Origin: JAYUHK01 sp043778415
GTDB taxonomy: Bacteria; Bacteroidota; Bacteroidia; Chitinophagales; Saprospiraceae
Direction of reading: 5' to 3'
Assembly (NCBI GenBank): GCA_043778415.1
Contig: JAYWGG010000195.1
Span: forward strand, 1 to 20,046
DNA length: 20,046 bases
In this document: positions 1-7,400 of the stretch, in pieces
How the letters are laid out: each line of letters opens with the position of its first letter
Numbering within the stretch: position 1 is the stretch's first letter
Position numbers and translations under genes: made by a program
Notes under the pieces: model-generated
Seen by the model: only the letters and a program-made list of their open reading frames with translations
Database searches by the model: none
Told to the model about the DNA's origin: nothing

Positions 1-80
1 ATGATTCGGTCGTTGTTGTTGCTCATTTTTATGCTAAAAATTCAGAATTGGGGCGAAGATACAATTTTATTTTAAAATAA
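1..80 (+). CDS. C-terminal fragment of an unidentified protein, cut by the window start
   Basis: The frame beginning at base 3 is open from the window edge to a TAA at 78-80 and encodes about 25 residues ending in RRYNFILK. The G+C content of bases 1-60 resembles that of the genes here and falls sharply after about position 60, which fits a gene ending at this point. The ending, ILK followed by TAA in an A-rich tail, resembles the end of panC in this window. The fragment is too short to assign a family. The alternative is a minus-strand gene starting with ATG at position 26 (MSNNNDRI), which the composition supports less well. Confidence 0.4.
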   Translation, partial: DSVVVVAHFYAKNSELGRRYNFILK

Positions 81-96
81 AAAAACAAAATGTTTT
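65..96. terminator. A+T-only palindromes after the first gene end, weak terminator candidate
   Basis: Bases 65-82 form a perfect 18-bp palindrome (TTTTATTTT / AAAATAAAA) overlapping the TAA at 78-80. It is followed by a second small dyad, AAAACA (82-87) and TGTTTT (91-96) around AAA. There is no G+C-rich stem, so termination function is only a guess from position. Confidence 0.2.
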
Positions 97-140
97 AAAT
101 ATAAAATAATCGTACAGAAAAAATGGAACTGTGGTATAGG

Positions 141-159
141 ATTGTTGATTTTCAACAAT
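141..159. promoter_or_regulatory. 19-bp perfect dyad, operator-like
   Basis: Arms ATTGTTGA (141-148) and TCAACAAT (152-159) are perfectly complementary around TTT. The site lies about 100 bases upstream of the small membrane-protein gene in otherwise featureless A+T-rich DNA. The size and symmetry suit a dimeric DNA-binding protein, but a short RNA hairpin is also possible. No regulator can be named. Confidence 0.3.
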
Positions 160-261
160 ATGCGACAACTAAAAAGTACTCCATTCATTTATTTACGCAC
201 TCCTCAATCTATTCCGCTGTAATAAAGCGTATGTATCGGTTTAACAATTAAAATATTTCTC

Positions 262-633
262 ATGAAGCTGAATTCAAAATTCCATGGTATCGTTGATTAT
301 GCCGTCGTCCTTTTCTTATTACTTTCGCCGACGCTATTTTCGCTGCCTTCGCTTGCTGCCAACTTTACCTACCTTTTGGGCGGCATTCACTTGACACTCA
401 CTATTTTAACAAATTTTGAATTGGGCATCATCAAAGTTATTCCATTCAAAATTCACGGTCTGATAGAACTTATTGTTTCGATAGCACTTGTCGGCGTGGC
501 GTTTTATCTTGGCAAAGTTGAGGGCAGCGTGCCGCAATATTTTTATCTGGTCTTTGCGGCAGCCGTGTTTGCGACTTGGGCAGTTACTGACTACAAGGGT
601 AAAGTAGCCGCACAAGGAACGCGTCTGAAATAA
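262..633 (+). CDS. Small four-helix membrane protein, SPW-repeat-like
   Basis: This 123-residue protein has four hydrophobic segments at about residues 10-28, 34-50, 64-83 and 91-109. It shows a twofold internal pattern: HGIVDY followed by a helix and SPTLF near the N-terminus, then a second half opening with FKIHGLIEL. This H-x-(I/L)-(V/I)-(D/E) plus SP pattern recalls small bacterial SPW-repeat-like membrane proteins, whose function is unknown. The start is the first ATG, in the context tttctcATG, and gives a typical short basic N-terminus. It appears to be a single-gene unit, with 181 bases upstream and a long non-coding stretch downstream. The last codons and the stop lie within a 23-nt sequence that recurs at the end of uvrA. 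The membrane location is well supported, the family is tentative and the role is unknown. Confidence 0.75.
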   Translation: MKLNSKFHGIVDYAVVLFLLLSPTLFSLPSLAANFTYLLGGIHLTLTILTNFELGIIKVIPFKIHGLIELIVSIALVGVAFYLGKVEGSVPQYFYLVFAAAVFATWAVTDYKGKVAAQGTRLK

Positions 634-682
634 ACTGCCCATTTTTTTTAATAAATTTGAGTATCTTATTTTCCTTCATTCC
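616..682 (+). repeat. Copy 1 of a dispersed intergenic element (GGAACG ... CTTCATTCC)
   Basis: The segment starts with GGAACGCGTCTG, overlaps the stop codon of the membrane-protein gene, continues AAATAAACTGC, and ends TTATTTTCCTTCATTCC. Both ends match the element after uvrA at 13486-13526: the left 23 nt agree at 20 positions and the right end agrees closely. The interior is longer here by about 26 nt. Other copies lie at 1090-1125 and near 10441-10490. Confidence 0.4.
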
Positions 683-938
683 TGACCCGCGAGCTTATAC
701 CAAAATATTTTCGGTCACCGTTTTCCAGTTCAATATTCTGGTGAGGCGGCAGCTGTGACGAACATCGTGCCGAGCGAACGGCTGTTGTAATTGCAGTGCT
801 TGGCTCGTTCAAATTTATCCGTAATTGTAAGACTTTGATTACCATTGCTCCTATTCCAAATTGCCTGTCGGTAAAGATTGCGGCACAAAACCGCCGAGTT
901 TTGTTTAAAAATATATTCTCAAATAAAAAAAAAATACG

Positions 939-970
939 TTTTGTCAGTTCATAAAAAATAAATACCTTTG
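939..970 (+). promoter_or_regulatory. Bacteroidota-type promoter
   Basis: A -33 element TTTTG (939-943) and a -7 element TACCTTTG (963-970, consensus TAnnTTTG) are separated by 19 bases, the usual spacing for the main sigma factor of Bacteroidota. This is the best promoter match in the window. Transcription would start near 976 and give a leader of about 220 bases before the GH3/serine hydrolase start codon. Confidence 0.6.
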
Positions 971-997
971 CGCACCGTTTAGAACCAACTATCAATC

Positions 998-1096
998 ATG
1001 CCGAATATCTCCTGTCCTTTTTCCGAGAAGGAATGTGACGATATGCGGCATTTCTTATTGATTTTGGTAGCAACCTATTTTCTATGTATGGAATGA
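998..1096 (+). CDS. Possible 32-residue leader peptide
   Basis: An ATG 27 bases after the promoter -7 box opens a 32-codon frame. Its first half is polar with two Cys (SCPFSEKECDD), its second half is hydrophobic (HFLLILVATYFL), and it ends CME-stop. The TGA at 1094-1096 lies inside the 5' arm of the hairpin at 1090-1125, an arrangement that would let a terminating ribosome affect folding. No homology is recognised and a frame of this length can occur by chance, so this is a candidate only. Confidence 0.2.
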   Translation: MPNISCPFSEKECDDMRHFLLILVATYFLCME

Positions 1097-1125
1097 AAAA
1101 AATGTTCAAATTTTTTCTTCATTCC
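1090..1125 (+). repeat. Copy 2 of the dispersed intergenic element; strong hairpin
   Basis: GGAATGAA (1090-1097) pairs with TTCATTCC (1118-1125), and the A-run and T-run inside extend the stem with a small bulge and a loop around GTTCA. The right half, TTTTTTCTTCATTCC (1111-1125), is identical over 15 bases to 13512-13526 downstream of uvrA. No T-run follows, so it does not look like a simple intrinsic terminator. Confidence 0.5.
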
Positions 1126-1193
1126 GATGTCACAAAATTATTTTATTTAAAAATTAGAAAATAAGTCCCGACGGGCTTTCAACTGCAAATATA

Positions 1194-4166
1194 ATGTTCA
1201 AATATATTCTATTGACCTTCGCGCTCATCTTGTTGAGTTTTTCTTTCAGTGCCAATCTCGAAGGCTTTGTGGGACAAGCTACTGATATTCAGGCAGATAC
1301 GGCGGTAGCAAACAGCAATCTTAGGCTCGCGCAGGCGTGGTCGGATTCGGTATTTGAGCAGCTTACGGAGGACGAGCGCATTGGGCAGCTCTTCATGGTG
1401 CGCGCCAAATCCGACAACGATGCCGCACAAGACAACGAAGTAAAACGGCTCATCAAAAATTTTCACATCGGCGGAGTTTGCTTTTTCGCTGGTACGCCCG
1501 AGCAGCAAGCCGCACTGACCAACCAATACCAATCGATTTCCAAAGTGCCGCTTTTGGTGTCGCAAGATGCCGAATGGGGCTTGGCGATGCGCCTCAAAGA
1601 GGCGATTATGGCATTTCCAAAACAGCTGATGCTGGGCGCAATCCAAGACAACGCCCTGATTTTTGAGATGGGCAAAGAAGTGGCGCGTCAATGCCGCCGC
1701 ATCGGAGTTCAAGTAAATTTTGCGCCTGTGGTGGACATCAACAGCAACCCAAAAAATCCTGTCATCGGCGAGCGCAGCTTCGGCGAAGACCGCTACAACG
1801 TAGCCTCCAAATGCTACGCTTATATGTTGGGACTGCAAGACGGCAACGTAATGGCTTGCGCCAAACATTTTCCCGGACACGGCGATACGGACGTAGATTC
1901 GCACCAAGACTTGCCAGTTATCAACCACAGCCGCAGCCTGATTGACAGCATGGATTTGTTCCCGTTCAAGGTGCTGACCCAACACGGCGTGCAAAGCGTG
2001 ATGGTGGCGCATTTGAGTTTGCCCGCCCTCGACGCTACGCCCAATATGCCGACCAGCCTTTCGCGCAACGTAGTCACCAATCTTTTGCAAACACAAATGC
2101 AGTTCAACGGATTGATATTCACCGATGCGATGGAAATGAAAGGCGTAAGTAAATTTTATAAAAATGGCGACGCGGAAGTGAAAGCTCTACAAGCGGGAAA
2201 CGACGTGTTGGTGCTGCCAGCCAGCGTAGATGCGGCTTTCAGAAATATCAAAAATAGTCTTCAACAGGGAACTTTGGACAGCGTGGAAGTCAATCGAAGT
2301 ATTAGAAAAATACTTTTAACCAAATATTATTTGGGACTAAACAACTATCAGCCTGTCGAACTCAATAACATTCGCCAGCAAATAAATACCACAGAAGCTG
2401 CGCTGCTCAAACGCCGACTGACCGAAAAAGCACTGACTTTGGTGCGCAACATCGACCAACTCGTCCCCGCCCAATGGAAAGCAAGCGACGCTACTTCCTT
2501 CGCTTCGGTCGCTATCGGAAGTCCTACGAAAACCGCTTTTCAGGATTATTTGAGTGGCTGCGCGCCTTTCGAGCATTTTCAAATCAGCAAATGGGTGCCG
2601 ACCGACGCAAGCGAGCAACTGCTCCGCCAGCTCAAAGAAAAGAATACCGTTTTCGTGAGTCTGCACGGATTGAACAGCAAACCAGAACAGAATTTTGGAC
2701 TGACCGACAAAGCGGCTGCGTTCATAAGGTCGCTGCAAGCGCAAAACAAAGTGGTGCTGACTATTTTTGGCAATCCGTACTGTCTGCGCGGATTGGACGA
2801 CATCAAAAATATTCTGGAAGCCTACAACGACGACGACATTACGCAAGAATTAGCAGCCAAAGGGCTTTTCGGACAGTTTGCTTTTAGTGGAAAACTGCCG
2901 ATTTCGGCTTCGCCAATATCCAAACTTTTGGTCGGCGAAATGACGACTAATTTTACCACTTTGACCTACGGAACTCCCGAAAGCGTGGGAATGAGTCCCG
3001 AAAAATTAGACCGTATCGGAGATGTAGTGCAAGAAGCTATCCGAGCCAACGCCACGCCCGGAGCCGTAGTGCTGGTAGCAAAAGACGGCAAAATTGTGTA
3101 TCACAAAGCCTTCGGTAAGCAAACCTACGATGCCAACTGCAAAGCGGTGGACAAAGACGACGTGTATGACCTCGCCTCTGTCACAAAAGTCGCAGCTTCG
3201 ACTATCTCCGCTATGAAACTTTACGACGAGGGAAAATTGGATTTGCGACAGACGATAGGAAATTATTTGCCCGACGCGCGCGGCTCCAACAAAGAAAATA
3301 TCGTCCTCGAAGACGTGATGGCGCACCACGCTGGCTTGGTGCCGTGGATTCCTTTCTACCAACAGACGATTGATAAAAAATCACAGCCGCTCGCGCAATG
3401 TTATCAAAATCAACCATCGGAAAAATTTTCGCTCCAAGTTTGTGACCATTTGTATATGAACAATTCGCTCACGGACACGATTTGGAAAGAAATCTACAAC
3501 TCCGAGCTCCGCCGTGCGCGAAGCTATAAATACAGCGACTTGGGTTTTTACCTCACTGGAAAAATAGTCGGACAAATCTCTGGCAAACCACTCAACGAAT
3601 TTGCCGCCGAAAATTTTTATACTCCGATGGGCTTGGCTTCAATGGGCTATCACCCGTTGGAAAAAATTGCGCTCGAGCGCATCGCCCCTACCGAAATGGA
3701 TACTTACTTTCGCCAACAGCTAATCCGCGGTACTGTCCACGATATGGGTGCGGCGATGACTGGTGGCGTAAGCGGTCACGCTGGCTTGTTTGCCGACGCA
3801 GTAGATTTGGCAAAACTGATGCAGATGCTTCTCAATGGCGGTAGCTACGACCAAACGACTTATCTAACTCCTGCTACCATTCAGCGTTTTACGACCCGCT
3901 ACGAAGGCTGCACTCGGCGCGGCATCGGCTTCGACATGAAAGAATTGGACGGACGCGCCCAACAAAACGTAGCCGCAAGCTGCTCCGCCGAAACCTTCGG
4001 TCATCAGGGATTCACGGGAACTTGCGTCTGGGCAGACCCGCGCAGCAAACTCGTATTTGTCTTTCTTTCCAACAGAACTTTTCCGAATATGAGCCGCAAC
4101 AAACTCCAAGAAATGAACACCCGCATCAAGGCGCAAGAAGCCGCCTATCAAGCAATTTTACGATAA
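1194..4166 (+). CDS. Exported GH3 NagZ-type beta-N-acetylhexosaminidase fused to a beta-lactamase-family serine hydrolase
   Basis: This 990-residue fusion has a signal peptide (about 1-20) and then a GH3 N-terminal domain (about 50-385). The NagZ-type signature KHFPGHGDTDVDSH is at 224-237, with the Asp-His acid/base pair D235/H237, and the probable nucleophile is D311 in FTDAMEMKG. A GH3 C-terminal-like alpha/beta region follows (about 415-575, ending FSGKLPIS). The last part (about 595-975) is a class C beta-lactamase/esterase-fold domain with SxxK at 662-665 (SVTK), YSD at 780-782 and HQGFTGT at 937-943. NagZ enzymes release GlcNAc from muropeptides. The serine hydrolase may be an esterase, amidase or peptidase; its substrate is unknown. 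The signal peptide places the protein in the periplasm or on the outer surface. This fusion is known among Bacteroidota. All the motifs listed are intact, and the first ATG gives a sound signal peptide. Confidence 0.92.
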   Translation: MFKYILLTFALILLSFSFSANLEGFVGQATDIQADTAVANSNLRLAQAWSDSVFEQLTEDERIGQLFMVRAKSDNDAAQDNEVKRLIKNFHIGGVCFFAGTPEQQAALTNQYQSISKVPLLVSQDAEWGLAMRLKEAIMAFPKQLMLGAIQDNALIFEMGKEVARQCRRIGVQVNFAPVVDINSNPKNPVIGERSFGEDRYNVASKCYAYMLGLQDGNVMACAKHFPGHGDTDVDSHQDLPVINHSRSLIDSMDLFPFKVLTQHGVQSVMVAHLSLPALDATPNMPTSLSRNVVTNLLQTQMQFNGLIFTDAMEMKGVSKFYKNGDAEVKALQAGNDVLVLPASVDAAFRNIKNSLQQGTLDSVEVNRSIRKILLTKYYLGLNNYQPVELNNIRQQINTTEAALLKRRLTEKALTLVRNIDQLVPAQWKASDATSFASVAIGSPTKTAFQDYLSGCAPFEHFQISKWVPTDASEQLLRQLKEKNTVFVSLHGLNSKPEQNFGLTDKAAAFIRSLQAQNKVVLTIFGNPYCLRGLDDIKNILEAYNDDDITQELAAKGLFGQFAFSGKLPISASPISKLLVGEMTTNFTTLTYGTPESVGMSPEKLDRIGDVVQEAIRANATPGAVVLVAKDGKIVYHKAFGKQTYDANCKAVDKDDVYDLASVTKVAASTISAMKLYDEGKLDLRQTIGNYLPDARGSNKENIVLEDVMAHHAGLVPWIPFYQQTIDKKSQPLAQCYQNQPSEKFSLQVCDHLYMNNSLTDTIWKEIYNSELRRARSYKYSDLGFYLTGKIVGQISGKPLNEFAAENFYTPMGLASMGYHPLEKIALERIAPTEMDTYFRQQLIRGTVHDMGAAMTGGVSGHAGLFADAVDLAKLMQMLLNGGSYDQTTYLTPATIQRFTTRYEGCTRRGIGFDMKELDGRAQQNVAASCSAETFGHQGFTGTCVWADPRSKLVFVFLSNRTFPNMSRNKLQEMNTRIKAQEAAYQAILR

Positions 4167-4188
4167 AATATTTTATTTTAAAAAAAAA

Positions 4189-4227
4189 TTTGCAACTTTG
4201 AAATAAAGATTGCAACTTTGCAAAGTT
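4189..4227 (+). promoter_or_regulatory. Direct repeats TTGCAACTTTG at 20-bp spacing, promoter-like
   Basis: TTGCAACTTTG occurs exactly at 4190-4200 and 4210-4220. The second copy runs into the 14-bp palindrome AACTTTGCAAAGTT (4214-4227). TTTG at 4189-4192 and CAACTTTG at 4213-4220 sit at the distance expected for -33 and -7 elements, although the -7 begins CA rather than TA. It could be a promoter, a pair of protein-binding sites, or both. Confidence 0.4.
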
Positions 4228-4230
4228 ATA

Positions 4231-4295
4231 TCCGTTTAGACAGCATGTAAGTAACGATAACACAATAGTTTCCAGCCCAAACGGAAGGTTTTTTT
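4231..4295 (+). terminator. Possible short transcript ending in a terminator-like stem and T-run
   Basis: TCCGTTT (4231-4237) and AAACGGA (4279-4285) form a perfect 7-bp stem, and seven T residues follow at 4289-4295. The stem starts about ten bases after the promoter-like repeats, so a small RNA or attenuated leader of about 65 nt would fit. The loop contains a minimal start-stop, ATGTAA (4245-4250). The long 41-nt loop weakens the case for a classical terminator. Confidence 0.3.
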
Positions 4296-4373
4296 CAACG
4301 ACTATCTACATTCAAACAACATTTATTTTCTTGGATTGTCCTATTTTTTGTAGGATATTTCCAGACACCTTTT

Positions 4374-4386
4374 GGCGCGTATCGCC
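4374..4386 (+). promoter_or_regulatory. Small G+C hairpin before the repeat-protein gene
   Basis: GGCG (4374-4377) and CGCC (4383-4386) pair around CGTAT, extendable by a T-G wobble and a T-A pair. GAGGGGAA and then a run of T residues follow. It lies about 40 bases upstream of the start codon and could affect leader folding. Its function is unknown. Confidence 0.2.
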
Positions 4387-4428
4387 GAGGGGAATTTTTT
4401 TAGTTTGTTTTTAATTCACACTTTTTAA

Positions 4429-7400
4429 ATGATGTTAGTCATGAAAAAATTTACTCTTTTCTTATTATTTATTTTTTGCGCGTCCTATCAGCTTTCGGCA
4501 CAGTTTCAGGGTTCGTTGGTAGGCACTACCGAATCTACTTGCCTCTCCAACGGGTCTGCTACTATCAAAGGTCCGAGCGGCAATCTCTACGCGCTCACCA
4601 GCCCCAACACACCGCAAATAGGTCCTTTGAGTCCAGACGGCAGCGGAGTGGTTCTGTTCGATGCTATTCCTGCTGGCACTTACACTGTCACAGAATTTAC
4701 GCCCGACAACCAAGAAAATACGCTGTCCGTGACGGTGCCGGGCAATTATTTTCAAAACTGGATTTTCAATGCAGAAGTCGTCTATAACGCTTGTTCGGGC
4801 GGTACTCCTACCGTTACCATCGGCAATCTGAATATCACAGGCGCGACCGGTGCGCAACAGCGACCGCCTTATATGTTTCGTATTTCGCCAAAAGGTGGTG
4901 GCTTACCCAGCAATGGCGGCGGCGCACCACCCTACCAGAATACGACTTCTTTTCCCATTCCGTTCCCGTCCGGCACGGGCGGCACTTACGAGCTTCAAGC
5001 GATTGATGCTTGCGGAAACTACAAGACTATTCAGGTCAATGTGCCAGCGTCTGCGCCACCGCCGAGCGTATCCGCCAATTTTCAAAATTTTGCTAATTGC
5101 GGCGGCGATGCGAACTATACGCTGTCCGCTTCAGGCGGCAGACCGCCTTACACATTCTCAATAGTGTCTGGAACTAACCAAGTCGGAAACACCGTCAGTA
5201 ACGTGACTACCCAAAATTATACTTTCGCCGCCAATGGCACTTATGTAGTGTCCGTGACCGACCAATGCGGCGGGCAACAACTGCAAACTATCAACGTCAA
5301 GCCTTACCAAGCACCCACTTCAAGCGTGGCGGGCAACGGCGGAAGTTGCGGAAAAGAAGGAACTACAGGCACGGGATCTATTGTTCTCAACACGGTCGCG
5401 GACGGCATCGGTCCGATTACCGTCACTATCACGTCCGATTGCGGCGCGGGTCCGTTTGTGTTCAACAATGTTGGCAGCAGCTTGGTGGTGGACAATTTGC
5501 CACGCCCCTGCAACTACACGGTGGAGGTAGTAGATGGCTGCGGCAAAAGTCAAAAATTACAATATACAATGGTAGTTCCTGCGGAAAATTCTTTGGGTAA
5601 AGACAAGAAAGTTCTCTGCCCCAATACAAATTCGACGGATTATGTACTTCAATATTCGGCGACCAACGGTCCGCCGTATTCGCCAACACCACCATTCACT
5701 TTTGATGTCCAAAGTGCGGCGACCAACACCTCCATAGCTGGCTATCCGACTACCCAAAACGGATATACTATCAACCAGCCTTTGCCTCCGGGTACTTATT
5801 ATCTCAAAATAACAGACGCTTGTAAAGCTACTACTTACGATACAATAAAGATTGAGTTAGACCAGTTGCCAACAGTATCCGTGAATACCAACAATCCATG
5901 CGTAGGAGCAGGACAAGTCAATTTAATCGGAATTAATAAAAATCCACTGAACCCAAATGCGTATCAGTATAAAATAGTAGCAGGTCCGACTCGGGTGGGC
6001 GACCTTGCAGAATCCGACTCTCCCAATAATACAGGACAGTTTTCGAGCCTACAATCAGAAGGCACTTACACCTTTGAGTTTTTTGACGGCTGTAAGACCG
6101 CAAATGTTACTTTCACGATGCCTAAATACACACAACCGACTTGGGAAGTTGGTTTCGGAGCAATCTGTCCGCCCAAGACGACTGCGAATTTACAAATAGT
6201 CAATATTCAGCCTGCTGGGCAAATAGTGGGTCCTTATGTGTGGCGCATAGACGCAGAAGATTCGGATTTATTCACCAGTCCGCTGCCGTTCCCGAACTCG
6301 AATGGACAGACCGATTCGCTGTTCGCAAATTTACCGCCCAGAAATAATTCGGGAGGCGTAGCGACCTATTCGTTCAAGGGAAATGACGCTTGCAAAAACT
6401 CCTACTCCGCCACTGGAAAGATAGGACCGGTACCAGACGAAACTTTGATATTCAACATCACTTCTGTCTGTGAAGGCAACAATACCAAGATTCGTGCGCG
6501 TGTTTCGTCGCCGATAGTGGGCGGTACTTATCGTTTTTATCGCGACGGTATCTTTGTGGTGCAGAGTAACAAACTCTTTACTGATATTATTCCTGCACTG
6601 CCCGGCAATTATACCGTGAAAGCCATTGCCAGTGCGTTGCCAGATTCGTCGTGCTTCAAAGAATCTTCCGCAGTAGCGGTCGTATATGCAGGAAAAATCG
6701 ACGGACTCACGCCGAGTGCCTGCAATACTACTACCAATACCTACGACTTGGCAGGAACATTTACCTTTACCTCCGCAGCTTCATCGGGTACGGTCACTTT
6801 TACCGTCGCAGGCGAAGGAAGTCAGGTCATCAATGCACCGTTCAGTAGCCCGCTCAACTTCAACATCACAGGTTTGAGTGGCGACGGAGCTTCGCGAACC
6901 GTAGTAGCGACATTCAGTGCGGACGCAAACTGTACTTATAGTGCGACCTATACGACGCCGATTTGTTGTATCAAACCAACGCCGCCTGCGCTTTCGGTTG
7001 TCAATAACAGCTGCGCTCCAATCGCGCCGGGAGCTTTTTCAATCAGCACCCCTTGCGGAGCAGGTACTTATATCGAATATTCGGAAGACGGTGGAACATC
7101 TTGGACACAAACGCCGCCATACTATGCGCCGACGGCAAAAACAGTGCTATCTCGCTGCGTGCGTACTGGGCAAGCGAGCTGTTTCAGCAACAATTCGGCG
7201 GCAGTTTCTACGTCGCCGACGACTTGTCCACCACCACCGCCAGCCGCACCTTGCAACCTTGCTGTTACGCAGCAGATACAAAGCGTGTGCAACAACAACG
7301 GAACCATCAACAGCACCCAAGATGATTATTTTACGGTCATCATCAACGCTGCAAGTGTCGCAAGCACCAGCAGCCGCTTCGAGGTGGTTTTTATGGCAAA

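Larger units (their letters stand above)
634..1193. other. Long non-coding stretch upstream of the GH3/serine hydrolase
   Basis: These 560 bases hold the tail of the dispersed element, then about 220 bases (680-900) that are richer in G+C than other intergenic DNA here and have no convincing reading frame. After that come a well-formed promoter (939-970), a 32-codon small frame (998-1096), a hairpin (1090-1125) and a short CCCG-A-CGGG hairpin (1167-1175). The middle part could be decayed coding sequence or an unrecognised RNA; I cannot decide which. I see no tRNA or known riboswitch. Confidence 0.6.

Noticed and set aside
1..26. Minus-strand start codon at 26 (MSNNNDRI) running off the window edge
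   Set aside because: The G+C level stays gene-like to about position 60 and drops afterwards, which fits the + strand gene end at 80 better; only eight codons would be visible.
815..835. T-arm-like GTTCAAAT suggesting a tRNA
   Set aside because: No acceptor or anticodon stem can be formed around it.
666..995. 109-codon minus-strand frame in the intergenic region
   Set aside because: No recognisable domain, and it overlaps the strong + strand promoter at 939-970. Kept only as a reason to check the region.
1209..2096. 295-codon open frame on the minus strand
   Set aside because: It lies wholly antisense to the GH3 domain, which has intact motifs; its translation resembles no family and reflects codon bias of the real gene.
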